DNA of 64,000 bases from Thermotogota bacterium (GTDB lineage: Bacteria; Thermotogota; Thermotogae; Thermotogales; Thermotogaceae): the NCBI GenBank assembly GCA_030550515.1, contig JAUQPE010000015.1, positions 52,173 through 116,172 on the forward strand, read 5' to 3'. Positions 52,000-61,052 of the stretch are shown one piece after another. Both the position numbers and the translations under genes were made by a program. The notes below the pieces were generated by a model. The model was given only the letters and a program-made list of their open reading frames with translations, did no database searches and was not told the DNA's origin. The stretch's first letter is position 1. Every line of letters begins with the position of its first letter.

Positions 52000-54999
52000 A
52001 TGAAGGTTGCCGAACTCGCTTCGAAAAGGCCAGTGACGATCTTCATGCTGTTGCTTGTGATCGTCTTTCTGGGCTTCGTATCTTTCACCCACTTGAAACT
52101 CGATCTACTCCCGCACTTCGAGTACCCGTTCGCCGTCGTCGTCGCCACCTACATGGGAGCGGGAGCCGAAGAAGTGGAACAATTGGTCACGAACCCCCTC
52201 GAAGAATACATCGCCACCACACCGGGTGTCAGGAGGTTCACCTCCACCACCATGGATTCCTTCACCTTCATCTTCGTCGAGTTCGAATGGAACGTGAACC
52301 CATCTGAAGCCGTTGGAAGGCTCTCGAGGTACGTGGGCCTCGCGAAGCAGTTCCTCCCAGAGAAGGTCAACCCCGTCGTCGTCGAGTTCGACCCCTCGAT
52401 CCTGCCGGTCTACGCCTTCTCGACCAAAGACTATCAAAAGGTTTTGAACGAGATCAGGAGGCTTCCGGATGTCGCCAGCGTGGATCTCATGGGAGCGCCC
52501 AGCAAAGTGGTGAGAGTCCTTTTGGACGACGAGAAGATCAAGGCGCTCGACGTTGACCCCTCCCTGATAGAGACGATCCTGTCTGGCAACTTCGTCTACC
52601 CGTTCGGACAGGTCAAAGACGAGCAAGGCAACGTCTACACGGTGTCCTTGGATGGGAAGTTCGAAAGTATAGCCGACCTCAAGAGAACCATCGTTGGGTT
52701 CAGGGGTGTGAAGTACCAGTCGATCGTGAGGGGAGAAGTGCCAAAGTTTCTCGTCCCCGTGAGGTTGGAGAACATCGCCTCCGTGGAGATCGTCGAGGAG
52801 AATCCTAAGGGTGAGATAAGGGTCAACGGCGAGAAGGGAACCATCGTGGCGATCTACAAGAGGAGTGGAGCGAACACCGTGCAAGTCGTGAGGGCTGTGA
52901 AAAAGTTGCTCCAGCGCTCAGGAATAGACTACGTCGAGGTGGTAAACCAAGCCTACTACACGGAAAGGGCCATAGTCAACCTCCTGAAGAACCTGATCCT
53001 TGGGTTCTTTGCGGCGACGCTGGTGGTCTACTTGTTCCTCAACGACGTGACTTCCACGTTGGTGACGTCATTCTCGATACCCCTTTCGTTGACGACGACT
53101 TTCGTGCTCTTGTACCTCTTCGGAATCAACCTGGACACACTCACGCTCGGTGGTCTCATCATGGCGCTTGGTATGCTGGTAGACAACTCGATCGTGGTGT
53201 TCGAAAACATATACAGGCACAGGATGCTAGGAGAAGACATCTCCACCGCTGCGAGAGAAGGAACCCGTGAAGTCTGGTACGCCATCCTTGCCTCCACCTT
53301 GACCACGGTGGCAGTGTTCCTTCCCATCGTCTTCCTCTCGGGTTTCGTGGTCAGGTTGTTCAGGTACTTCGTGCTCTCCTTCGTTCTCGCCCTCTCCTCG
53401 TCTCTCTTTGTTGCAACCGTTATGATCCCCGCAGCCACAAAGTGGATCAAGCCAAAGGAGAGACCATGGATGAGAAAACTTCAGGAATTCTACGCCAGTG
53501 CCTTGGAAAAGTGTCTGAGCAGAAGAGGGCTCGTCCTGACGGTCAGCTTGGTGTTGGTCGCGTTCAGCGCGTGTTATCTCGCGTCGAAGCCTTTAGGTTT
53601 CCTGCCCGAGTTCCAGACGAACCTGATGGTGATCGAAGTGAGGATGCCCCCACAGGCCTCCTATGAGATGACGTCGCAGGCCGTACAGGAGATAGAGAAG
53701 TACCTTTTGGAGAACAAGCAACGTTTCAACATTTTGTCTTTCTATTCCGACATAGGTATCACCAGTGTCTATTCCCAGATCCTCGGGAAAGATCAAAACG
53801 TGGCCAGGATCATGGTGAACCTCGGTGGTAAGAGACAAGAATTCTCCAAAAACAAGGAGATCCTGAGACGCGAGATAGAGGCGATGAAGATACCGAACGC
53901 CAGAGTGGAGGTACTCCAACAGTCGCAACAAATCTACGAAGTCTTGGGTTACCCGATTACGGTGGTCTTGAAAGGGGAGGATCTGGACGAGCTGCAGAGG
54001 AGAGCTTTTGAGGTTGCAGAAAAACTGAGCGCGTTGAAAGGTGTGGTGAGGGTTGCCGTCAGGAACACGTACGAAAAGGAGGTGCTGAAGGTCAAGATAG
54101 ACAGAAACAAGGCACTCATGAGTGGAAGCGTTCCTGGACAGGTGTTCTTGGACTTGCAGGCGTACCTCCTCGGGAAAGAGCTCGGCACCGTGAAGACACC
54201 GGAGGGAGTTTTGCCCATAGTTCTCAGGAGGGCGGGAGAGCTCACGGTGGACGATCTTCCAAAGCTTCAAGTGAGTTCACTGATGAGCGTCACCCTGCTT
54301 GGAGCGATATCCAGAATGGAGAAGAAGAACATTCCGTCCATAATCAGTCACGAGAACGGGGAGCGGGTCATGTACGTGGACGTTCAAGTGGTGAAGGGTT
54401 CCATCGGAGAAGTGACGAGTCGAGTGGAGGAAACCTTGAAGGGTATGGAGTTGGGAAGCGTCGGGTTCGAACTCACGGGACAGAAACAGTACATGGACGA
54501 AGCCCTGTCGGATTTCGTTTACATGCTCGTTGTGGCGGTGTTGCTCGTCTACATGATCCTCGCCGCTCAGTTTGAGTCTTTCACGTTGCCGTTCGTCATC
54601 TTCACCACGGTTCCGCTTTCGCTCTTCGGTGTCGCGCTGGCCATGATCGTGCGGGGTTACAGTCTGGACGTACCAGTGCTGGTCGCTTTGATCACGTTGG
54701 TGGGGACGGTCGTCAACAACGCTATAGTGATGCTCACAAGGGTAGAAGACATCCTGAGAGAGAAACCCCTGAGGGAAGCCGTTTTGGAGGGCGCCAAGAG
54801 CAGGTTGAGACCTATCCTCATGACCACGCTCACCACCGTGATCGCGCTCGTGCCCACCGCCTTGACGAGGGGAGAAGGAGCGGAGATAGAAGCCCCCATC
54901 TCTTGGGTGGTGATCATGGGGCTTCTGATCTCAACGTTCTTCACGCTCTTCGTGGTGCCGATCGTCTACGAGCTCATCAGAGAGAGAATCAGAGTATAG
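52000..54999 (+). CDS. RND-family efflux transporter (AcrB/SwrC-like)
   Basis: A 999-residue resistance-nodulation-division pump, driven by ion flow, moving lipophilic substrates outward. The 12-helix plan is visible: an N-terminal helix (RPVTIFMLLLVIVFLGFVSF), a large periplasmic domain (about 35-325), helices with the charged TM4 motif GMLVDNSIVVFENIYRHR, a second half with its own soluble domain, and a last helix set (ALITLVGTVVNNAIVMLTR). The second TM4 acid is Asn, as in SwrC-type pumps of monoderms. No membrane-fusion or outer-membrane partner is adjacent. A GAGGAGGGAG site precedes the ATG. It ends ten bases into argR. Confidence 0.93.
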   Translation: MKVAELASKRPVTIFMLLLVIVFLGFVSFTHLKLDLLPHFEYPFAVVVATYMGAGAEEVEQLVTNPLEEYIATTPGVRRFTSTTMDSFTFIFVEFEWNVNPSEAVGRLSRYVGLAKQFLPEKVNPVVVEFDPSILPVYAFSTKDYQKVLNEIRRLPDVASVDLMGAPSKVVRVLLDDEKIKALDVDPSLIETILSGNFVYPFGQVKDEQGNVYTVSLDGKFESIADLKRTIVGFRGVKYQSIVRGEVPKFLVPVRLENIASVEIVEENPKGEIRVNGEKGTIVAIYKRSGANTVQVVRAVKKLLQRSGIDYVEVVNQAYYTERAIVNLLKNLILGFFAATLVVYLFLNDVTSTLVTSFSIPLSLTTTFVLLYLFGINLDTLTLGGLIMALGMLVDNSIVVFENIYRHRMLGEDISTAAREGTREVWYAILASTLTTVAVFLPIVFLSGFVVRLFRYFVLSFVLALSSSLFVATVMIPAATKWIKPKERPWMRKLQEFYASALEKCLSRRGLVLTVSLVLVAFSACYLASKPLGFLPEFQTNLMVIEVRMPPQASYEMTSQAVQEIEKYLLENKQRFNILSFYSDIGITSVYSQILGKDQNVARIMVNLGGKRQEFSKNKEILRREIEAMKIPNARVEVLQQSQQIYEVLGYPITVVLKGEDLDELQRRAFEVAEKLSALKGVVRVAVRNTYEKEVLKVKIDRNKALMSGSVPGQVFLDLQAYLLGKELGTVKTPEGVLPIVLRRAGELTVDDLPKLQVSSLMSVTLLGAISRMEKKNIPSIISHENGERVMYVDVQVVKGSIGEVTSRVEETLKGMELGSVGFELTGQKQYMDEALSDFVYMLVVAVLLVYMILAAQFESFTLPFVIFTTVPLSLFGVALAMIVRGYSLDVPVLVALITLVGTVVNNAIVMLTRVEDILREKPLREAVLEGAKSRLRPILMTTLTTVIALVPTALTRGEGAEIEAPISWVVIMGLLISTFFTLFVVPIVYELIRERIRV

Positions 55000-55447
55000 T
55001 GGAGAGCTTTTTCAAGAGTTCGTCGCACAGGCTCGCGTCCCGAACGGCAACGAATATGGTGTCGTCACCCGCGAGGGTTCCAACTATCTCTTCGAGGTTG
55101 AGGCGATCTATCACCCGGGCGATGCCGCTGGCCGTCCCGGGTACTGTTTTTATCACTATCAGATTTCCAGCCTTGTCTATACCCTCGACGAACGCTTTGA
55201 AATTCCTCTTTAGCTCTTTCCAAGGATCGATGACGGGAGCCTCGTCCAACAGCTTGTAAACGTAGTTTCCGCTCTCGTCCATGACCTTCACAGCTCCGAT
55301 TTCTTTCAAGTCGCGGGCGATCGTTGGTTGAACCGCCTTCACGCCGTACTTTTGTAGCTCCTCCACTATCTGGAACTGGTTGCTTATCTTCTTCTCGTGT
55401 ATTATCTTCTTGATGAGCTCTTGTCTCCTTTTCTTCGAGATTCTCAA
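54989..55447 (-). CDS. argR: Arginine repressor ArgR
   Basis: ArgR is a hexameric repressor that senses arginine. The 152-residue protein has an N-terminal winged helix (KKRRQELIKKIIHEKKISNQFQIVEELQKYGVKAVQPTIARDLKEIGAVKV, with QPTIARDL in the recognition helix) and the C-terminal oligomer domain with the arginine-binding GTASGIARVIDRLNLEEIVGTLAGDDTIFV (family GTA-x-x-x-A-x-x-(I/L)-D and G-T-I-A-G-D-D-T). The start is TTG at 55447 with GGAGGTGA before it. No arg biosynthesis gene is next to it; the divergent neighbour is a KaiC-like ATPase. Confidence 0.96.
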   Translation of the reverse strand: MRISKKRRQELIKKIIHEKKISNQFQIVEELQKYGVKAVQPTIARDLKEIGAVKVMDESGNYVYKLLDEAPVIDPWKELKRNFKAFVEGIDKAGNLIVIKTVPGTASGIARVIDRLNLEEIVGTLAGDDTIFVAVRDASLCDELLKKLSTIL

Positions 55448-55497
55448 GGAAACATCACCTCCTTCAAGCTTTGAATAATATGAACATCACAGTGATA

Positions 55498-55525
55498 ATT
55501 ATACAGTAAGGACGATGGTATGCAA
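55498..55525 (-). promoter_or_regulatory. Likely argR promoter
   Basis: On the minus strand TATAAT (55503-55498) lies 16 bases below TTGCAT (55525-55520). Overlapping it downstream is a TGAATAATATGAA stretch (about 55472-55484) that resembles one and a half ARG-box arms, so autoregulation is possible but not shown. Confidence 0.5.
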
Positions 55526-55617
55526 CATGATGTCCCTTCTTGCACAATTTTTCATTCAATTTTAATTTAATCAAGCGTAATATTCAATTGCTAAAATTTG
55601 TTGAGGGAGGTGAAACC

Positions 55618-56361
55618 ATGATAAAGAGGGTGAAAACAGGCATTCCAGGAATGGACGAGATACTCAACGGTGGCATACCTGAAAGGAACATCGTCTTGCT
55701 CTCGGGGGGACCGGGAACCGGTAAGACCATATTCTCGCAACAGTACATCTGGAACGGTCTTCAGATGGGAGAACCTGGGATATACGTCGCGCTCGAAGAG
55801 CACCCGTTCCAGGTGAAGAAGAACATGGAGGTCTTCGGCTGGGACGTGACGCCCTTCGAGAGAGAGGGAAGGTTCGCGATCGTTGACGCCTTCACCGGTG
55901 GAATTGGGGAGTACGCCGAGAAAGAACAGTACGTCGTGAAAGACGTGGACGACATGAGAGAACTCGCAGACGTGTTGAGGAGGGCCATCAGGGAGATCCA
56001 GGCGAAGAGGGTGGTGATAGATTCCGTCACCACGTTGTACATCACGAAGCCGGCCATGGCGAGGAGCATCATCTTCCAGTTGAAGAGGATTCTGTCCGGT
56101 CTTGGATGCACGTCCATCTTCGTGAGCCAGGTCTCGGTCACCGAAAAGGGATTCGGTGGTCCAGGCGTGGAGCACGGTGTCGACGGGATCATAAGGCTCG
56201 ACCTCGACGAGATAGATGGGGAACTGAAGAGGAGTCTCATCGTGTGGAAGATGAGGGGAACCGCCCACTCTTTGAGGAGGCATCCCTTCGAGATCACGGA
56301 TCACGGCATCGTCATACATTACGATGAAAACGTGAAAGGAGAGGGGGGTGATGGGGAATGA
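55618..56361 (+). CDS. Single-domain KaiC-like RecA-superfamily ATPase
   Basis: A 247-residue ATPase of the KaiC/RadA superfamily with one KaiC domain. Walker A is GGPGTGKT (residues 30-37), the KaiC catalytic glutamate pair follows as ALEEHP (Glu60-Glu61), and Walker B is VVIDSVT. The start motif [26 protein letters not shown] is characteristic. True KaiC has two such domains and needs KaiA/KaiB, none of which is seen, so this is a signalling or regulatory relative common in archaea. The ATG at 55618 has a strong GGGAGGTGA site. It overlaps the next gene by four bases, linking the two products. Confidence 0.87.
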   Translation: MIKRVKTGIPGMDEILNGGIPERNIVLLSGGPGTGKTIFSQQYIWNGLQMGEPGIYVALEEHPFQVKKNMEVFGWDVTPFEREGRFAIVDAFTGGIGEYAEKEQYVVKDVDDMRELADVLRRAIREIQAKRVVIDSVTTLYITKPAMARSIIFQLKRILSGLGCTSIFVSQVSVTEKGFGGPGVEHGVDGIIRLDLDEIDGELKRSLIVWKMRGTAHSLRRHPFEITDHGIVIHYDENVKGEGGDGE

Positions 56362-56777
56362 GGCTCAACTTCAACCCCATTTCCAGGGAGGAGATCCACA
56401 GGCTCGAGGTGGCGCTCTTGATAGGCACCTTGTTCAGGAAGGAGGTCTTGGAAGAGATCAGGTCTTCGTCTGAAAGGCTCACCTGGGTCGACAGCCTGGC
56501 GGTTGCCGCCGCAGCGCTCGCGAGGGCGAAGGCCGGTATGACAGCTTCCGAGATCGCGGAAGAGCTTGGAAGGACGGAGTCCACGATCAGAGAACACGTG
56601 AAAGGGGACACGAAGGCAGGAAGGCTCGTGAACGAAACTTACGAGCTCTTGAAAGAAGGAAAGCTCAACATGGACTGGCTTCTCGCCGGTGAGGAGACCT
56701 CCTCGAAGGTTGAAACTCTGAAGAGGGAGCTCGAGGAGGTCAAAAGAAGGCTTGAGGAGATCCTCGGCAAACTGTGA
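56358..56777 (+). CDS. Helix-turn-helix/coiled-coil partner of the KaiC-like ATPase
   Basis: A 139-residue protein of unknown function with two readable parts. A helix-turn-helix-like segment (about 76-103) reads [22 protein letters not shown], typical of DNA-binding regulators; the C-terminal 30 residues ([22 protein letters not shown]) form a coiled coil suited to dimerisation. The N-terminal 60 residues are helical and rich in Glu/Arg/Leu. It is translationally coupled to the KaiC-like gene (ATGA overlap). Archaeal genomes often carry a KaiC gene next to such a predicted regulator, which suggests a borrowed module; I cannot confirm homology here. Confidence 0.7.
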   Translation: MRLNFNPISREEIHRLEVALLIGTLFRKEVLEEIRSSSERLTWVDSLAVAAAALARAKAGMTASEIAEELGRTESTIREHVKGDTKAGRLVNETYELLKEGKLNMDWLLAGEETSSKVETLKRELEEVKRRLEEILGKL

Positions 56778-56779
56778 AA

Positions 56780-56799
56780 CGGGTGGCTCGGGCCACCCG
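56780..56799. terminator. Hairpin between the kaiC-partner gene and the VWA gene
   Basis: A perfect 8-bp stem (CGGGTGGC / GCCACCCG) with a TCGG loop lies two bases after the plus-strand stop and eight before the minus-strand stop. There is no T-run, so termination may be partial. Confidence 0.6.
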
Positions 56800-56806
56800 G
56801 CCTCTC

Positions 56807-58174
56807 TCAGAATATCCTATCCCTCACCGCGACCACGCGTCTTGCGAGTTCGTTCAAGTGGTTCAACTTCAGGGCGGCTTCGTAGGTCTTCGCGAGCGTG
56901 CCCATCGTGTCCAAAAGTTCCGGATATCGAACTTCGAAAAGTTCTACGAAATCCACCACCAGGGAGACACTTTCTCGAAGAACGCTCAAGGCCTTCGCCC
57001 AGTCGTCCAAAGAACTTTGGTCTTTGAGGGCCTCGTACGAGACTTCGAAGAGGTCCGTCATCAACGCTTTCCTCATCTCTTCGAAGTCCTTCTTCCCATC
57101 GGGATCCACCAACGGATAGAAGACAAAGCTCGCTGAACTATTCGTGTATTTCAGGGAGACGACCACCTCCACCTTGTCCACGTACCTTTGATCCCCCCAC
57201 CCGCTCACCCATGCGAAGTAACACTTCGAGTCCACGATCGGAGAGTCCGAAAGTTCGATCTCGCTTTGGTCAAACGGCCAGCTGAGTCTTTTCACCCTTC
57301 CGTTGATCTTTTCCAGCGCATCGAAGTTGCTCTCCTTCACCTTGAGGTTGACCTTCGGAGAAAAACACTCCTGGAGCTCCGTCTTGGCCATTTCTTCCTC
57401 CTTCGGTTGGCGGTAGTAGAGTTCCATGCCTTTTTCCCTCAAAGCGAGGTCCACGGCCCGCATGGAGGTCACGCAGCCGGGCGAGAAGTACCAGTTCGGG
57501 CCGTACACGGAGTCCGTGTACACGTCCGTTATCACCACCACTACCTTCCTGGCGTCTTCCCTCCAGTTCAACTTTAAAGACCACAGGAAGACGTCGTAAC
57601 CCCACGTCAGGTTCCACCACTCGCCCCAGGTGTTGATCTCGTCTATGGCCGATCTTATCTCCTCAAGCATCGTGACGTCGAAGAAGCGACTCTGATAGCT
57701 TGAGATGGGCCACTCGGGCTCGTCCTCCGTCTCGTGCATTCCGATGAAGATCCTGAAACCCGTACCCTTTTCCACCAACCTGTCCACGAAAGAATGGATC
57801 TGTTTTCTGATGTTCTTGATGTGCTTTTCCATCGACCCCGTACCATCGATGAAGAAGACGATGTCGAGTTTTTCTGAATTCACCGTCTTTTCCCAGAAAC
57901 CCTTTCCGTTGAACCTGTACGACGAGCTTTCAACGAAGGACACGGGTTTTTCAGCCAGTAGGTTACCTTTCCCATCGTACGCCTTCTCGACGACTTGGAA
58001 GTCTTCGACCTTCAAACCCCTCACGTACACGCCGAAAAGATCTTCTACCGTCACGGAACACCGGACGGCGTTCCAAAGACCATCCGGCCACCACACTTCG
58101 TGTTCTTGGATCGAGACCCGCTGGGCGGACAGAAAGGTACCCACCAAAACCAGACAGAAGATCATCACGCGCAT
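56807..58174 (-). CDS. Exported von Willebrand factor A-domain protein
   Basis: A 455-residue exported protein. A signal peptide (RVMIFCLVLVGTFLSAQ) is followed by a beta-rich region and then a VWA domain from about residue 103, with the MIDAS motif IDGTGS (Asp110, Thr112, Ser114), a helix pair and a second metal-site aspartate in VVVITDVYTDS. A tail of about 200 residues, mostly helical near the end, follows. VWA domains mediate metal-dependent protein binding; the partner is unknown. It is encoded alone on the minus strand, facing the kaiC pair and back-to-back with a decayed gene. No obvious AAA partner is adjacent. Confidence 0.85.
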   Translation of the reverse strand: MRVMIFCLVLVGTFLSAQRVSIQEHEVWWPDGLWNAVRCSVTVEDLFGVYVRGLKVEDFQVVEKAYDGKGNLLAEKPVSFVESSSYRFNGKGFWEKTVNSEKLDIVFFIDGTGSMEKHIKNIRKQIHSFVDRLVEKGTGFRIFIGMHETEDEPEWPISSYQSRFFDVTMLEEIRSAIDEINTWGEWWNLTWGYDVFLWSLKLNWREDARKVVVVITDVYTDSVYGPNWYFSPGCVTSMRAVDLALREKGMELYYRQPKEEEMAKTELQECFSPKVNLKVKESNFDALEKINGRVKRLSWPFDQSEIELSDSPIVDSKCYFAWVSGWGDQRYVDKVEVVVSLKYTNSSASFVFYPLVDPDGKKDFEEMRKALMTDLFEVSYEALKDQSSLDDWAKALSVLRESVSLVVDFVELFEVRYPELLDTMGTLAKTYEAALKLNHLNELARRVVAVRDRIF

Positions 58175-58225
58175 ACCGATCCCCCCTGAGCGAAGTCTAC
58201 ATCAAAATGAGGAAGGAGCGAAAGG

Positions 58226-58940
58226 ATGAGGAAGACTCTCGTGGTTCTACTGGTGACCTCGCTGTTTGCGCTGGGATTCCCCCAAAAACTCTTGGAAGTT
58301 CTCAACCCTCCCAGCCCTGTCGTCATCGAAAGGTCTTTGAACGTCTCCGTGAAGGCTCTGGAAAATGTCTTTGTGACGCTGTTGTTGAACGATGCGATTT
58401 TGGAAAGTGCTTCCATCGAAGCGGGTCAGACACGGGAATTCAAGATCCCTCTCGATAGGGTAAGAAACAAAATCGTGTTCGAGGCCAGGAAAAATGGTGG
58501 TGGATCGTCCCGGCATAAAACCCAAGGGATACGTGACCGCCGCCAGCACGAAGCAGGATAAACTCGGTTTCTTGTTCTTGAACTGTGAGTTCGTCTCCAA
58601 CGTGTCCGAACCAGGTTCCGTTTATCTTGGACGTCCGTGGCATCCGAGTTCCGACCCGTACAGCGTCAACTCCAACGTTGTCATAATGGAATGCTACCTT
58701 GGTGAACACGTACACCCGGATGGGTGGACGTCCATGAGTTCTAAAGATCCGAAAACTGGTGAGACCATCTGGTTCCATCCGGAAACGGAAAGGTTCTTCG
58801 AGTACAGAAATTACGGTCCCGGTGCCGTGGTGAACGAGAAAAGACCGCAGTTGACAACCGATCTCCTGGACCTGTATTCGAAGGAAAAGTTCCTGCAGGG
58901 CTGGGACGTGGAGGAGTTCTTGAAGAACCTGTATCGGTGA
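58226..58940 (+). pseudogene. Decayed pectinesterase-like gene (two frames)
   Basis: Two overlapping plus-strand frames make up what looks like a broken secreted enzyme. The first (58226-58561) has a good ribosome site (AGGAAGGAG), a signal peptide (RKTLVVLLVTSLFALGFPQ) and an Ig-like stretch to about 58495, then becomes a shadow. The second (from about 58494 to 58940) reads as the C-terminal part of a pectinesterase: KGYVTAASTKQDKLGFLFLNCEF, the conserved YLGRPW motif (catalytic Arg) and FHPETERFFEYRNYGPGA. The central part with the catalytic aspartates (V-D-F-I-F-G) is missing, so no working esterase can result. A deletion plus a frame change is the simplest explanation. Confidence 0.75.
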
Positions 58941-58941
58941 A

Positions 58942-58966
58942 AGATCCCCGGCCCGGTCGGGGATCT
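58942..58966 (+). terminator. Terminator after the pectinesterase remnant
   Basis: A perfect 9-bp stem (AGATCCCCG / CGGGGATCT) with loop GCCCGGT starts just after the stop and ends in CTCGTT. The following 91 bases, up to the nth stop, hold no gene or RNA that I can see. Confidence 0.75.
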
Positions 58967-59057
58967 CTCGTTGAATCAACTCGGCACACGCCTTGACCTC
59001 ACCCGACACGACCGACTTCGAAGGTTCACACTCACACCGGTTAAGGAAACGAGAGGC

Positions 59058-59684
59058 TTAAGAAACGCCGATGTCGCCCTTTTTGGGATACGCGCACGCT
59101 TCTCTTAATGGGCATTCTTTGCAGCGTGGTCTCAAGGGTTTGCACACTCTCCTTCCGAACTCCACCATGCTCCCGTTCAGGGGACCCCAAAGTTCCGGTG
59201 GCAGCAGCTTCTTCAGTTCTTCTTCCGTCTCCTCCGGCCTTTTCGTCTTCACCCAGCCCAGTCTGTTGCTGATTCTGTGAACGTGCGTGTCAACGGCGAG
59301 CGCCGGCTTGCCAAAACTCACCCACAGCACGATGTTGGCCGTCTTCCGACCGACGCCGGGAAGCTTCAAAAGTTCATCGAGCGTGCTTGGGACCTTTCCA
59401 CCGTACTTTTCCACGATTTCCCTTGCGATCCTGACGATCCTCTCCGCTTTCTGTTTGTACATGCCGGACGCTCTTATCAGCTCGTACAGGTCCTCTGGTT
59501 TCGCCTTCGCGAGTTCCTCGACGGATCCGTATACTTCGAACAACCTTTTGGACGCTCTCTCGGTGTTCTCGTCCTTGGTCCTCTGGCTCAGGACGGTGGT
59601 CACCAACACCTTGAACGGGTCCCTTTCCTCGAAGTTCCTGGGAAAGAGCTCCACGATTTTCCTCGCCACTTCCTCCACCGTCAT
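59058..59684 (-). CDS. nth: Endonuclease III
   Basis: Nth is a base-excision repair glycosylase/AP lyase for oxidised pyrimidines. The 208-residue protein has the helix-hairpin-helix ELLKLPGVGRKTANIVL, the catalytic Lys of that motif and Asp in VDTHVHRISNRLGW, and the iron-sulphur cluster motif C-x6-C-x2-C-x5-C (CKPLRPRCKECPLREAC) at the end. The start ATG at 59684 is preceded by GAGGTG. It is the last gene of the minus-strand operon rqcH-mgtA-M18-nth, nine bases after the aminopeptidase. The length is normal for the family. Confidence 0.97.
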   Translation of the reverse strand: MTVEEVARKIVELFPRNFEERDPFKVLVTTVLSQRTKDENTERASKRLFEVYGSVEELAKAKPEDLYELIRASGMYKQKAERIVRIAREIVEKYGGKVPSTLDELLKLPGVGRKTANIVLWVSFGKPALAVDTHVHRISNRLGWVKTKRPEETEEELKKLLPPELWGPLNGSMVEFGRRVCKPLRPRCKECPLREACAYPKKGDIGVS

Positions 59685-59693
59685 CGAGACACC

Positions 59694-61052
59694 TCACAGG
59701 TTCTCCAAGAGTACCTTGTAGGCCCTGTAGGTCTCGTACAGGTCCGCCTTTGAGACGATCTCGAAAGGTGAATGCATCCCGAGCAACGCGGGACCCATGT
59801 CGACAACGTCCGAGCCCTTCTCCGCGAAGTACTTCGCGACCGTTCCCGCGCCACCCCTGTCGACTTTGCCGAAGGTCGCCACCTGCCAGATCACACCATT
59901 TTCGTTCAACACCTTTCTGATCCTTCCCACGAATTCAGCGTGGGCGTCGTTGGTCGAATACTTCCCCCTACTCCCCGTGTACTTCACCAAGGCGACCCCG
60001 TAACCGAGCCTTGGAGCGTTGTGGAGGTCGTGGACGTCTTTGTAGTTTGGATCAACGCCGGCGCAGACGTCGGCGGAGATGACCGCCGTCTTCTCGAGCA
60101 CCTCGTCCAGGGCGTACTCGGAGTCTTTCACTCCCTGCAGTTTCAGGATGGATCTGATCGCCTTCAGGTAGAACCTGGCTTTCGCACCAGTGTTACCGTC
60201 GCTGCCGATCTCTTCCTTGTCGAGCAGAATGATCCCCACGGACCTCGGGAGGTTCTGCGCTTCCAGGATGGCCCTCAAGGCCGTGTAGGCGCACACCCTG
60301 TCGTCCTGCCCGTAGGCGCCCACCAAGCTCTTGTCGAGCCCCACCTCCCTGGGTGGGATCGCCGGAACGACTTCTATCTCGGCACTCACAAAGTCTTCCT
60401 CGTTTATCCCGTACCTTTCCTGCAGGATCTTGAGCACGTTCATCTTCACGGCTTCCTTCTCTTCCCCGCTCAGCGGGATGGTACCAACGATGAGGTTGAG
60501 CTGCTCGGCCTGGAACTTCTCGGAGATCTTTTGGTCTTCCTTGTCCAAATGCGGGAGCAGGTCTGGTATCGTGAAGACGGGGTCCTCCGGCTTGTCACCG
60601 ATGTGTATCTCCACTTCCTCTCCGTCCGCTCTGAAGACCACCCCGTGTACCTCCAGGGGTATGTTCAACCAGTGGTACTTCTTCACCCCTCCGTAGTAGT
60701 GTGTTTTGAACAGCGCGATTCTCTCGTCTTCAACGAGGGGTTTTGGTTTGAGGTCCAACCTTGGGGAATCTATGTGCGCGACGATCAGCGTCATACCCTT
60801 CTTCAAGTCGTCCACGATCCTGAAAACCGCGAGAGACTTCTTCCTGTTCACCTGGTAGACGGCCATGTCCAACGGATTCCCCGCGAACTCTTCCAAGGGG
60901 ATGAACCCAGCCCTCTTGAGTTGCCCTTCCACGACTCTGACGGTCAGCCTTTCCGTCTTCGCCACCCTCATGAAATCGATGTAGTCCTTCGCGAAATCCT
61001 CGATTTCTTCTCTGCCCCGCGAGTGCCACACGTTCTTTTCTTCCATCTTCAT
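59694..61052 (-). CDS. M18-family aminopeptidase
   Basis: A 452-residue zinc aminopeptidase of the M18 (aspartyl aminopeptidase, ApeB/LAP4) family, removing N-terminal residues from peptides in the cytoplasm. Metal ligands are visible in VAHIDSPRLDLKP (His-x-Asp), LDKEEIGSDGNTGA and the C-terminal PALLGMHSPFEIVSKADLYET; the GAYGQDDRVCAYTALRAIL region is also conserved. The start is ATG at 61052, directly after the mgtA stop, with GGAGGTGATGTGA as its ribosome site inside the mgtA end. Its family length is about 430-460, so this is full length. Confidence 0.93.
   Translation of the reverse strand: MKMEEKNVWHSRGREEIEDFAKDYIDFMRVAKTERLTVRVVEGQLKRAGFIPLEEFAGNPLDMAVYQVNRKKSLAVFRIVDDLKKGMTLIVAHIDSPRLDLKPKPLVEDERIALFKTHYYGGVKKYHWLNIPLEVHGVVFRADGEEVEIHIGDKPEDPVFTIPDLLPHLDKEDQKISEKFQAEQLNLIVGTIPLSGEEKEAVKMNVLKILQERYGINEEDFVSAEIEVVPAIPPREVGLDKSLVGAYGQDDRVCAYTALRAILEAQNLPRSVGIILLDKEEIGSDGNTGAKARFYLKAIRSILKLQGVKDSEYALDEVLEKTAVISADVCAGVDPNYKDVHDLHNAPRLGYGVALVKYTGSRGKYSTNDAHAEFVGRIRKVLNENGVIWQVATFGKVDRGGAGTVAKYFAEKGSDVVDMGPALLGMHSPFEIVSKADLYETYRAYKVLLENL

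Noticed and set aside
58967-59057. Possible small RNA or tRNA in the gap between the pectinesterase remnant and nth
   Set aside because: No cloverleaf could be folded by eye, and the GGTTC-like strings do not fit the T-arm pattern with matching acceptor ends.
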